Made by a program: the position numbers and the translations under genes
Assembly: GCA_011319805.1 (NCBI GenBank)
Contig: SJRY01000263.1
Span: 248,001 to 312,000 of the forward strand
DNA: 64,000 nucleotides
Reading direction: 5' to 3'
Origin: Macrocybe gigantea
Lineage: Eukaryota > Basidiomycota > Agaricomycetes > Agaricales > Callistosporiaceae
Part shown: positions 36,691 through 48,300 of the stretch, in pieces
How the letters are laid out: the number at the start of each line of letters is the position of its first letter
How positions within the stretch are numbered: the first letter of the stretch is position 1
Notes under the pieces: generated by a model
Told to the model about the DNA's origin: nothing
Seen by the model: the letters and a program-made list of their open reading frames with translations, nothing else
The model's database searches: none

Positions 36691-37643
36691 TCACGCTGTC
36701 TGTTTCACAGCTTCATGCCTTGCAGGCGTCTTGTCAAACGGCATCATCAGTGCCAAGAAAACTAAGAGGCGGGGGGATTGCAGCAGAGCACTAACCTCTC
36801 CAATCTCCACTGGCGGTTCGTCCACGAAATCAGGGACTTTGTTAAGGTCCGCGAGATAAGACCCGCCCTCCTCCTCTTCAAGTTGCAGAGCCTCCAGTTC
36901 TAGAGTCGTCTTTCATCAGCAGGCATTCCCGAATGCACACCATTCTACATACCAGCCTCTAGATCTGCTTCGTCCAGCTCGTCCGGAACCGCATAAGACC
37001 GACCTAGCGATTCCTGTATCTCGTTTGCTTGCTCTAGCAAGTCCTCCATGTCATAATGAACGCTCTATGAAAGGCAGGCTTGATGATCTTGCGTTGACGC
37101 ACTAAAAGGACGTGGGCACACCTCTATCTTGTCGACATCGATCTTTCCATACTGCCTGCGCAACTCTTTATTCGCCATTTGCATCGCATCCACAGTCGCC
37201 AGCGTGTTGCGGAGGTTCTCGGTCGCAAGAGCCGCAGACTCCATGTTCATGGTCTGTTGCGTGAGCTGCGACATTTGCTCTTCGTACATGCGTTTCTGCT
37301 TCAGCGTTCGAAGCGCTCGTTGTTGAATCGCCGTCTAGCATGCGCAGGGAATTAACTGATCATTGAGCATTCTTCGTATGTAGACGCCAAGACCAGGACA
37401 GCGGGTGCATACTTTTCCAGGTCCGTTGCGCATCTTGCTCATCTGTTCTTTGTAGCGCGCCAGCTCGCCGTCGAGCTTACGGACTTTGACTTGGATGGAG
37501 TCTACCCGTGCATCCGTCTAGGTTTGATTACGATTGGACTGTTTAGCAGTCGAAATGTTAGGGTTCTAACGAACCGACGCGATAGCATCCTGCAGCGAGG
37601 GCTTGGGTTTGCGACTTGCAGACGTGCCAAATATGCGATTCAT
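36691..37643 (-). CDS. VPS60: ESCRT-III-associated protein VPS60/CHMP5
   Basis: Snf7-fold protein that, with Vta1, tunes Vps4 in multivesicular-body sorting. The start [20 protein letters not shown] is diagnostic of VPS60. It continues with [75 protein letters not shown], and the acidic C-terminal helices ([39 protein letters not shown]). There are six short exons. The last exon encodes a short tail ending EAVKQTA with TGA at 36691-36693. It is tail to tail with ALDH. A second ESCRT-III gene lies 5.4 kb away. Confidence 0.92.
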
Positions 37644-37720
37644 GGGTAGTTGGAGAATAAATGTATAGATGCTACAAGACTGCGGCGTAGAAAACGAAAA
37701 CAACAATCTACAATAAACGC

Positions 37721-39407
37721 CTAAGATAGAAATCCCCTAATCGCTCCTCCAACATTCAGTACGTCGATGCTAGTCGGTGTAAAAAGATCAATTGCAGCAT
37801 ATGAGACCGGAAAGCAACTTACAGGAACGTATCATGGCCCCAGACGCCTCCCAGCTCATAATAACTGACTTGATGGTTTCCGCCCATTCTCAACGCGTCT
37901 GCAACTTCCCTCTGCTGTTCCACAGTAAAAAGAATATCGCTTTGGACGCCCAGCACCAGCGTTGGTATATTGGCTAGCGGTCGAAGGCCTTCCACTAGGG
38001 CTGGCAGGTGCGGGGGCAGATTCAAGGGAGGCGATGAGATTTTGAATGAGATGTTCTACGAGGGTATGATTCCGAGACCGAAGGCGAATTTTGGGATGAA
38101 TTTGGTGCGTCAGGGAGATGAGGAGAGAGTTTGAGGCCTCCAACGCCGGGCCTGTCATGTCAAATAGGTCCATGGCCTTCGAAATGTATATTAGCGAGTT
38201 GGCATCGTATTTGAGGCAAAATTGTTCGCCCTAGCACCCGATTCCTGCTTCAGAAAAATTCATCGCAAAGGATGATTAGCGGAGGAATTCACCTGGTAAT
38301 CGAGGTATGTTTCGATGAGAAAGTCAGGACAAAGGGCCGGAACACGAATATCGGACGGCTTTTCAGACTCTGGGACATTGCGCAACTCTCGTCCAAAACG
38401 TCGGTCCCATTCGGGACCAGAGCGATAAGTGATTGTGGCAATTTCTTCATAGAATGAGAACACGATACGACAGATAGAGTTCGAAGATACTCACGCCTCG
38501 CTAATTTCATGCCTGTGTGTGGAGGGATGCCATCGTAATAAAATCCGTTGTTCCAATTTGGATCAGCCATAAGGACTGCCGCAAACTCAGTAAGGGCTGT
38601 TCCGGAACTGCCTTATTCTCTTACCGCTTCGTTGCGCATAGCGCATGGCAATGCTGGACGGACTACTCCGTGCAGTTCCGCTGATGCTGACAACTTTACC
38701 AACACGATAAGGATTGAGCCACGCCGCTGCAAGACTTTGCATGGCACCCATAGAGCAGCCGACGCTTGCATATAGCTTGTCTATTTTAAGATGGTCCAAA
38801 AGACAAAATTGAGCTCTGACCATATCAAAGATGGAAATGACAGGGAAGGTGGTCGCGTAAGGTTTTCCGGTCGACGGATCGACTGAAGAAGGGCCAGTGG
38901 AACCATAACAGCCGCCAAGCACGTTGGTGCAGATGATAAAAAACTGGTTCGTATCCAATGCTTTTCCCGGACCAATAAACTTTTCCCACCAACCGTCGGC
39001 GGGATTAATAGACGTAGATGCTGCATGCGACGAGGCACTCAGGCCTGTGTGGAGAAGGATTGCATTGTCCCGTGCTGGGGAGAGTGTGCCCCATGTTTCA
39101 TAGGCAATATTGAAGACGGCAAGGGGATGGGAGAATACGTCAGGGCTAGCGGACCTTTGTGGTGGTATGTGTGGTACGTCGCAGGATTTGGCCAAGCATA
39201 TGCGGGCTCTGGGCCAGAACCTCGTTGGGCATCATTCGACGAGAAGCCAGGAGATGCTTTCAATCGCGATTCCCGAGCTGCATGGGCATCGACACAGGGG
39301 AACGTGGGTGAATAGGACGAGGACGAATGCAAGAAGCGGTATGAACGATATCTTGTTGCGCGACTGAGCAATGAGGGTCCTATTAATTTGATCTGGCCAA
39401 CTGACAT
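37721..39407 (-). CDS. Met2-type homoserine/serine O-acetyltransferase, mitochondrial presequence, one apparent -1 frameshift
   Basis: Alpha/beta-hydrolase that acetylates homoserine or serine for sulfur amino-acid synthesis. A basic, Ser/Arg-rich N-terminus ([20 protein letters not shown]) looks like a mitochondrial presequence. The domain has [52 protein letters not shown], the nucleophile elbow [15 protein letters not shown], and the late Asp and His in [18 protein letters not shown] and [12 protein letters not shown]. The last exon encodes [18 protein letters not shown] with TAG at 37721-37723. The elbow GCSMGAMQ rather than GGSMGGM suggests the serine-acetylating branch (inference). A base is missing near 39113 between SPIPLPS and FNIAYETW. 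Confidence 0.86.
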
Positions 39408-39637
39408 GATGGAGAGAAAGGACGTACTACTGCTCTATTACGAAGACGACGACGACGGTGTTGCTTAGGATGGCGTGCTTAGACCCGTTGGGCAAACCCT
39501 AACCCTAGATTCAGTCCCGCGGCAGTTGGACAAACTCGAAGCCGCGAAATGGATGTGTGCCAAGGCTTCGTTCACGTCGTCAGCCACTCTACTCCAGTAG
39601 GACGTCGTTTGCTCGTCAGGTTCTCGCATGCATTCAG
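39408..39637. promoter_or_regulatory. bidirectional promoter with telomere-like box
   Basis: Between the O-acetyltransferase and the Ser-rich protein. AAACCCTAACCCTA at 39494-39507 holds two TTAGGG units (minus strand). In fungi such boxes are bound by Tbf1/Taz1-like Myb proteins at some promoters; function here is inferred only. Confidence 0.5.
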
Positions 39638-42512
39638 ATGACGACCGCTACAGACTCCTTCTATGGCCAATCGCTCGAACGTTTGCAGACCGAGTCTTCA
39701 AGTCAACTATTCGAGCAACCAGTGGAAGAAGGCACCCTTTCTAGGCAGGACTCGGCCGCAACATCAAACAGCAATGCAAAAGGCCGGTCCAATCACGCCC
39801 CTCGGCGCAGTTTGAGTGTTCTCAACAATCTCCCCAAGGAGGTCAGCCTTGTCACTTGACGGTTCTGTTGCGAGTGCCTAACACGTGTTGGCCTCAAAAG
39901 ATTTCTGCCTTAATTCGTTCACACAGCAATTCCCGTCGAAATTATCCCACCCACGAGGTGTGTTCATTTCGTCGTGCTTTATGGAGCATACCTTACTCTC
40001 TCTGCCCACTGCAGCGCAATCCAAGCATCGATGGTGAATCTGATGACATGCTTGGCGACGACGATCGACCTTCTCGAAGATCAAAATTCGAAAACAGAGC
40101 AAGTACTGTACATTAACTTCTGTGTCTCTGATACTTAGACGACTTGTAACATGATAGATATACAATTTCTTGACCCGGTCAAGGTCTCGCTCACGATCAA
40201 AAGCCGAGGCTTTTGTCGCACAAGAAGACGAACCAGTACCCGAACTACCTACCAAAGACTTGTTTCTTGAAAGCGGCACTGATCATTCCACACGCTCCAG
40301 GCCTCCAACGCGCCTGCCATCACGACCTCTTTCATCCACGACCACCGCAACGAACACCACTGTTACGCCAAACACTCCTCGCCCGAAACACCATATCCCA
40401 GCACCCGTTTCATTGGATCAGAGATCCCAGTATGTCGAGAATAGGACAACAGCAATTGGTGGCTCATTGTCGCGGCCTTCCACCCCTAAGGCTTCTGGAG
40501 CACGAAAGAAAATTCAGAATCTCTTCGGCATAGCGTTAGCCAGTCCAAAAAAATCATCATTTGCTTCTTCACGACATAGCAGTCGAACACCCTCCCTGGA
40601 TGTCCCATCTCCTCCCGTTGCTGGTCCTGGGACTGAGATTGACCATTTAGAAGACCCCGACCCAACACCTAAACCGCAAAGAATAGTTTCTCCTCGTCCT
40701 TCTCGCGAAGCAAGTCCGACGCCGGGCTCACGCACAAAATTGATAGTCGTCAATACCAACGCCAGTACACATTCGGCGTCGTCTGCGACGTCAAAACTAC
40801 AGAGACTATTTTCCGGGAACAAAGCAGCCTCTGTCCCTTCTCCCGAAGATGTATCTGGACCCATCAAACATTCCCATCAACGCCGCAATAGTAGCCTCTC
40901 TCAGAGACTTCCATCGCCCGAGCCGACTCTCCTTCGTGCCGCCACAATGGGACCGCCACCCCGCGGATTACTCACACACCAGCAACTCCATTACGTCAGG
41001 AAGCAGCGACTAAGCTAGGAGTGACCGCAAATAATTCCCGCTCGCGGCGCCGGAGGGATTCTGCCGAAAACTCAGCCGAATCTGCAAGCCGTGAAACCTC
41101 TTCGGGACGTGGAAAAGGCAAAGAGAGAGAGGTTGGGACCCGTACAGGAAACGTTTCTACAGGCGCAAGGACCACGTATGTCCGGGGCCATAGCATTCGA
41201 GACACAAGACACGGGAGCTTTGACTTTGAGAAACCTGGTTGGAGCGCAGGTGGGGTGATGCAACGAACCGCCAGCGGTGGGACCACCGGAACGGGCACAA
41301 GTAGTACCAGCGGACGGAATCCTCACCGTGACGGGTTTCTCAATGGCATCAGAGAAAGTGCAATGGGCCCTGGCATGGCTGGCATCGGGACATTACAACG
41401 TGATGCTTCGCTGAAGAGGTCAAAGGAGCGGGAAGAGATGATTGCTCGTGTTCGCGAGGAGGAACGGAGAAAGAAAGCGGAGCGATCTGGGGAAATCGAA
41501 AAGAACGCTAGTCGTCGAGCGGCTCTCAAAGAGCAACACCACAAGTCCTTGCAACCACCTCCACGCCCATCAGTGATTGCAGAACAAGACAATGTTACTG
41601 GCAGGTCTTCAAGTTGGGGTAAAGCATCAGGGAAGCAGAGTGGCTTGCACAGATCTGGAAGTAATGCCGGTCGCGCTAGGATTATTCCGATAGGGATAAG
41701 TCATGGTCCCTTTTCGTTTGAACCACCTGTCCCATCACCGACATTGAGCACAGGCAGTGGTGCTGCCGAGCAACTGAAGACCGTGACTTGGGCAGAGACG
41801 AAGGTTGGAAAGAGCGAATTGGAGAGCGAGGGAGCTAGGCAGGAGATGGCGAAGGAAAAAAGAAAGGAAAAAGAACGCCGCTCGGGGTCGTATCGAACAA
41901 CCGATCGTGCGCCTGTTCCTGTTCCCACCCCCGCGCCTGGTTTTGGTCACAGATCTGCGACCAAAGGGCGTTCACTGGATCTTGGCCTAGGACTTGCGTG
42001 GGCACCATCGACCATGAAAGAGGAAGCGTTACTGCCGTCCTCTACATTCTTCATTAGGTCAGTCAGTGGTGGCTCTTCGCAAAGCGGTCGGTCGACTCCC
42101 AAGTCGCAAGCAGATAACTCTGGGAAAACTAGCAAGGAAATCCATGATGAACGGTCCAAGGTCGGCCGAGAAGTCGCCGAAGTGTTCAAGAATGCTCTTG
42201 ATGATGAAGGTTATGAACGATTCAAGAGATGTAAGCTGTTCGCATTTATATTTCGTCCTAGCCGATACCCTGGGCGTCTGTCAGATGACTTGCGCCAAGT
42301 CGGTTGATTAACATTTAACATTTACGCCGACTCACCGCATCTTCTTCCTTCCAGATATCCATCGATTCGACGCTCATGATATACCCTTTGACGGTCCCAA
42401 AGGTATAGTTGCTCGCGTAGAAGCGCTTCTCATGTCTGCTCCAACTCTCAGTGAAGAGGGCAAGCGTCGTTTGTTGGACAACTTTGTCCGAGTCGTGTTG
42501 CAAAACGCTTAA
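39638..42512 (+). CDS. large Ser/Arg-rich protein of unknown function
   Basis: Not recognised. From MTTATDSFYGQSLERLQTES it runs through long disordered Ser/Pro/Arg-rich stretches (PRRSLSVLNNLPKE, KKIQNLFGIALASPKKSSFA, SATSKLQRLFSGNKAASVPS), a charged coiled-coil-like block (LKRSKEREEMIARVREEERR) and a folded-looking C-terminus (EIHDERSKVGREVAEVFKNA, RFDAHDIPFDGPKGIVARVE, LLDNFVRVVLQNA) split by an intron at about 42231-42355. Exons from 40170 to 41018 and from about 40991 to 42230 are in different frames with a likely one-base loss near 40990; the second frame reads PLRQEAATKLGVTANN. The 39.85-40.17 kb junctions are unresolved. Basic residues around many Ser suggest a kinase-regulated scaffold (inference). 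Confidence 0.6.
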
Positions 42513-43073
42513 CGCCTGTCCCGATCATGCCTTCCCTTTTCAGTCGTATTGTGCCGGCCTTCATTAATGCTTCATTGGTTATACCTCCTCTTAACGACGG
42601 TCCGGAAAACATCACCCACGTTTCATATCCATATTCACGATTTCATATATTTCTTTTGGGGCGTCTGGTACTTCTAATCATTTTACCTCCCTCCACTTAC
42701 GCAGCGGTCTGTGCGTTCCTTTACACAGCATACATGCACCTTTTTTTCGTTCCAGAATAGATCCTGCGCATGTCCTTTTCAGTATCTGTCGTTTTACAGT
42801 TTAATTTGCTATTTTCCGATGGTTCCTCCGACTATGTCTTTTTACACATCTGATTGATACAGTACCATATTACTGACCTCCAAGCTGTACAATGTCCCTT
42901 GATTTGACATTTGTATTTCACGATCCACGACTATATTTACGATATATAACGACCGTACATTGATGCAGGTCATGAAGGCGACGGTCTCCACCCAATGATA
43001 TAACTCTACAACTGAAGGCATAAAATATACAACAATACTACCAGGCGCGGTAAGTGGCCGAGTGCAAGCCAGA
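42513..43073. other. intergenic, 3' flanks of convergent genes
   Basis: 561 bp between two stop codons. It is AT-richer than the coding parts and I see no start-linked frame with a domain; probably 3' UTRs. Confidence 0.5.
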
Positions 43074-43910
43074 TCATGTCGCAGGTCGAAGAGCCCGTAG
43101 CCGTTCGGCAAGTTTGGCATCCTCTTCACCAATCTTCTCCCGAGGACTCAAATCAGAAACGGCGGACAAGTCTTTTGCGGATAAGTCATGAGCGAGTTCA
43201 ATATTAGCCTCTTCTGCCGCTTGACGCATAAGCTGATCAATCTGGTCTTGCGGTGTCGACACTGCTGTTGTAGATGACATTGCATCTTCCATGTATGACG
43301 TCTGGACATCCATATCAGCAAACTGTGCCTCGAATTTGTCCATGACCATTGATATCTAAAAACGAAGCAGCATCAACATAAATGTATGAGGAATCAAAGA
43401 TAAGCCGTCAGACGAACCCGTTCCAGGTTCATGCTCTCCATCGCTTTATCCATTCCCCTTACGACAGATGTCATGTTGCCCGTGACTTGCCTCATCGTCA
43501 CGGCAGTCTCAACTCTGCTTGCAACAGCATCGATGCGGCTTGATAGCCTGAGAAGATTGAGAGATTCCGTCTTCTTGCGGATAGCGTTGGAGGCATATAT
43601 ACGAGCTCCTTCGTTGTTACCCTGTTGGAGCGCCTTGTTGAATGTAGTTTTAGATCCGTCAATGAGTTATGACAACGAACGACGAAGTCTACCTTCTTTA
43701 GCCGAGTCTTCTCCAAGTTCTCATCTTTCTGGGCCTTCTTTGCTTGACGATTCAGAGTCTTGGCTGTGAACTTTACGACAGACAGATTGAGTGGATGGGA
43801 TCCCAGTGGTCCAAGAATGACAGCTGACCTTGAGCTGAAAAAGAGTTTCTGTAAATGGTAAGTTGCGAACTCGTGCATCGTCGGTGAACCTCACTCTCGA
43901 GATTGCTCAT
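43074..43910 (-). CDS. DID2: ESCRT-III protein DID2/CHMP1
   Basis: Late ESCRT-III subunit that recruits Vps4 through its MIM1 helix. Exon 1 encodes MSNLE (ATG at 43908-43910). The next exons read [84 protein letters not shown] and [20 protein letters not shown]. The C-terminal MIM1-like helix is [15 protein letters not shown] before the TGA at 43074-43076. About 200 residues, normal for the family, with five or more introns and an intact frame. It is divergent from SVP26. Confidence 0.93.
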
Positions 43911-44147
43911 GATTGGATGATCGTCGTAGACGATGAAGGCTGTTGTTGGTGTATTGCAGGCTGCGCCAAGTTTGGCCAAAGGAAGTCACGTGCAACTGCC
44001 ACGCCCACGACGCGACTGACGTCGACCTCGGCTCTAAACCATCTACGACCGTCACGAAGCAGTCCCGCCAAAGGCCGTGTCCCATGGGCCTCTTGTACTA
44101 CATAAGGTATGCTCGACAAACACATCTAACAATCCAGGTGCTGATCC
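43911..44147. promoter_or_regulatory. bidirectional promoter, DID2 / SVP26
   Basis: 237 bp between divergent ATGs, containing a GTCACGT half E-box and a TGACGTC (CRE-like) core near 44018-44024. No TATA box is evident. Confidence 0.4.
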
Positions 44148-45256
44148 ATGATTGTTAGCTATTTTGCTGCACTGGCTGCGTTCGCCTTTGTCACCCTCTC
44201 TCTTGGTCAGTAGTATCCAAGTTATATGGTTTTTTTGTTGTTGCTCACGCATCAGTTTCTCTCTAGCGAGCGGTTTGTTGTATGTATCAGAGCTTATTGA
44301 AGAACATTCGCGTTTGGCGAAAACAGTTGGCCAGCGAGGCATTTATGTATGTTTTCTCTCTTCATGATCCATGACAGGTACTGCAATCAATGGCTGTAGG
44401 CAATAATACTCCTCCATATCATTCTATTCTTCTCAGACTCCTTGCCCTTCCCTCAAATGGCCTTTTCCGTCGTCTGTCATATCGTCTATCTGCAAAACTT
44501 CTCATCTTCTTGGCCTGTGATTTCCCTTACTTCATTGTCCTTCATTGCATCTTGTCTGCTTGTCATTGCGGATCATTTCTTGTGGTTTTTCCACTTCTCC
44601 CGCATCACGCATGAAGCGCGACATGTGAGAACATATCGAGGTCCCACTCCAAATGTCCCAGGATTCACGGAAATCGCGTCGTTTTTTGGGCTCTGTGTTT
44701 GGCTAGCCCGTTATTCCTGTTTCTCAGCCTCAGTGCTAATGATAATGCTCTACCTGTCTCTGCTGGTAAGAATATTCTCCTTGAGCCGTTGCGGGAAATG
44801 AATACTTCTTTGTCCAAAGCCGAGCCAGGTTCGCCATCTGGAAAATCATCGATGCAAGCCCAAGCGCGAGTGTCGTTATTCAGATCCCTATTTTCTTTTG
44901 AAAGTCACTTCAGAATGCGGCCAAGGTCCTCGCGTAAAGACTCCACGGAAGGATTGCTTGCTCCCCACTCCCCTAATCCATCCCGGGCTTCTATCCCTCC
45001 GCCCTCGCCATCCGTCGCAGCTCGATATGAGCTCACGTCTCCACCCCGTTCCCCGGGATTTCGGCGTCAAGAGTCGGATTGCCAGCCGTCACCCACTGCA
45101 GCTAATTTTAGGCTTGGCACTCCCAGAAGACCTACTCCCACACGAAGATCAACATCCACTCAGCATCAAGCCGGTAGTGATAGCTCGCGTTTAGGACTTA
45201 GACGGACGTCTAGCTCAGTTTTATTGGATGATGATAGCATGGCGCGTCGTTTGTAG
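44148..45256 (+). CDS. SVP26: SVP26/TEX261-family ER-Golgi cargo receptor, one apparent -1 frameshift
   Basis: Four-span membrane protein that loads type II membrane proteins such as mannosyltransferases into COPII vesicles. Exon 1 encodes MIVSYFAALAAFAFVTLSL, then ASGLLYVSELIEEHSRLAKT, LLHIILFFSDSLPFPQM, FSVVCHIVYLQNFSSSWPVI, SLSFIASCLLVIADHFLWFF and RTYRGPTPNVPGFTEIASFF, a family signature. The frame slips near 44703-44708 (TAGCCCG), where one C is missing between CVWLA and LFLFLSLSANDNALP. After this the protein has a long Ser/Arg/Pro-rich cytosolic tail of about 150 residues that short yeast SVP26 lacks, ending at 45256. The stop and tail follow from an open frame of 186 codons. Confidence 0.85.
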
Positions 45257-45350
45257 TGTAGAGTTTACAGGGTTCATAGTTTATGGTTCGCCAAATATAA
45301 CTGATTGACTGCGTCCGCTCCTTCAACCGAATACAATTGCATGAGGTCTC

Positions 45351-48300
45351 ATGCACCTCTATCTCGGGAATAATCCCCGTATCTTGTATCTCGTCACCGG
45401 CTCGCATGACGACAGACTTGGAAGGCCACCTCGAGCTCTTAGATTCCGTGCAGGAACAACAAATGGCGCCCAGGCCATCGTCGAATTCTTACATAGGGAT
45501 GATATTGACCTCAGCAACATCGTCCGGTTGACGAATAGAGTCGTGAAAGGTTGCCTTGGACTCATCTCCATCGAAAACGGTGTGTACCATTCTGTCATCC
45601 TGTCCGGTAAGTCTGAAAGCAGCATTGGCTACAGATGTATTCCTCGCCCTTGTCACAAGCGCCACAGAGATCGGCAATACCAGGCCGTCAACAACCATAC
45701 CAGAGGTCGTCGCCAGAATACACGAAGTCTCTTTCTATAGCTTAACGTCATCCTTATGGGACGATCTCTCCGTAACAGTCAACGATGTTATGGGCAACCC
45801 CGAAGCACTGGACAACCCTCTCAATAGGGATCTTTTCGGCCAATCCGTCAACACACCATCTGTTTTTGAACATCCTTGCGTGCCTCTCACGAAAATACTG
45901 TCCTCAGGCTCTTTTTATTATGCTTCCGGTTCCCGATGGGACGTTTCTTCTAGATTGGCTGTTCGCTTGGCGAGGGAACCTCGTGTCGCGCACAGCACAG
46001 CCATCTACGATGACAGATTCGTCTGGAATGAGTACATTGTCAAATGTCTGCTCGACTTTCGTGACCGACTCGATGTAGAAGAACGCGAGGAACTAGACAA
46101 ATGCCAATTCATAGTATGTCCCTTTGCGCGCGCTTTTCCAACGCCTAAAGTCTCCGGTCAGGTTTTAGCAATACAGGGCTACGTCGGAGTGTTCAATATG
46201 GCGCTTCCGGCCCCGCCTACAAATGGTTCTCCGACAGTTGTGACACTTTCTCTAATATCTAGACTTGGTTGGAAACGAGCCGGAACTCGCTTCAATACAC
46301 GAGGCGTTGATGATGATGGGAACACTGCTAATTTCGTCGAGGTAAACCTTTCTACCCTGAGAAGTAGCTTATGTCTCACATCTTCAAAGACGGAAATCAT
46401 ATTCAGTACCGACCAGCATTGCGTCAGTTATGTTCAAGTTCGTGGGAGCGTACCACGTTCGTTGCTTCCTCTCTACCGTTTGCCGCCTCAGATTCATTGG
46501 TGTCTCCAGTGTTCTGGGAACAGCAGGGTTTACAAACCTTTGGCCAACGCATCCAAATCACTCGTCCACACGCATCGCAACCTGCATTCGAACGTCATTT
46601 TATTCAACTCATGGATGAATACGGATCTATTCATGCCATAAATCTACTTGGAACAAAGGAAAATGAGGTTTCCCTGGCTACCGCCTATGATCGTCACTCC
46701 AAACTACTCAAGCCGCCATCGGCGATAATTTGAGTATTACCCACTATGACTTCCATAATGCCGTGAAATTAGGTGGCCATGACAGCGTCACCAGGGATCT
46801 AAGGCACGTGAATACGCTATAAAATCACCGTTGTTTTTGAAAAACTGTGTTTTAGACGAATTGAAGATATAACGGACCATGTTGACAAATTCGGCTTTTG
46901 TCTCAGTGATGCTGGCTCCGGTGAACTCATCACTGAGCAAAAAGGCGTATTTAGAACGAATTGTCTTGATTGGTCTGCATTTTGCTTCTCTATGAACTCG
47001 TTTCTCATTAAATTGCTTTAGCTTGGATCGCACAAATTTCGTGCAGGATATTCTTTCTAGGACAGCATTGGAACAATATCTTCTCCTTGTTCATCGCGAG
47101 TGGCTCCAATCCAACACTTTGTGGTCCTATCACCGGGAGTTATGGGCCGAAAATGGCGATGCCCTGTCTAGGATTTACGCGGGTACTGGTGCTCTGAACA
47201 CGAGCTTTACTAGAAGTGGCAAAAGGACTTTAGCGGGTACTATCTATCATAATTTTCTTCTCTTGTTTTTTCTTTAATAACTCTTTCCAGGCGTCCTCTC
47301 CGACGCGACCAAGAGCGTTTCAAGAGCATATATTAACAACTTCCAGGATAAGGGAAAGCAAGTCGCCATTGATATGTTTCTGGTGGGTTAATTTGTAACC
47401 TCCCTTCGTTTCTTATTCCAACCGTGTCTTTGGATAGGGTAACCTGAGCCATCAACGTCCTGTTACCATCTTCGATCCTATACATGACTCCATCCGCGCC
47501 GCTTTGGAACAACGGTGGGGCTGTTCATACTCGTTCTCGTGGTTGCTTATGTCCTCTTCCAATGCAGCAAATCGGACTATTCCACGACGAAACATTGCAC
47601 GATTTTCACAGGAACATGGAACCTCAACGGCCGTGTAAGTAAAACGCTTTCCGGTGTCATTGCTTGTCCTTAGTGTTGCACTCTTCAAGCTTCCTTCTGA
47701 GTCGTTACTGCCATGGCTCTTTCCTAGAGACTGTACGTCCCCCAACCCCTTGAAGTCGCTTTTGCTCAGAGCGGCCCTAGACACGCAAGAGTGCGTACAA
47801 GTCGCCCAGTAGCATTGACGGTTCCTCATCGTTTCAGGCCCGATATTTTTGTTGTTGGCTTCCAAGAAATTGTACCACTAACTGCCCAGCAAATCGTTCA
47901 AACAGACACGGAGAAACTGTGCGCATCAACTTATCTTCCTATCAATGATTTCCACCTCATGTTTCTAGGCGAATATGGGAATCCTACATCCTTGAAACGC
48001 TCGAACGACGACCAAAGAAGCGATGCACTTATGTTCTTCTGAGAAGTGAACAGGTAAACCCAGTTCTTCCATACAGAAAGCGATGTGAAACAATGATATT
48101 ACAGCTCGTTGGGACTGCTTTGTTAGTCCTCGTTAAGACGGAGTTAGCCGCTATCATAAGGAATGTCGAAGCGACATCACGTAAAGTACGCAGGGCCACT
48201 TCTCAGCCACTTCCCGATCTTCTTTTTTGCTTTTCCCATTCTCACTGTGAGCGTCCCAGACCGGCCTCCGAGGAATGTCCGGTAATAAAGGCGCCGTAGG

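Noticed and set aside
45556..45680. A frame change in the synaptojanin SAC domain
   Set aside because: It is explained by an ordinary intron of about 55 bases: GAAAACG then GTGTGT...CTACAG then ATGTATTCC, giving ISIENDVFLALVTSAT.
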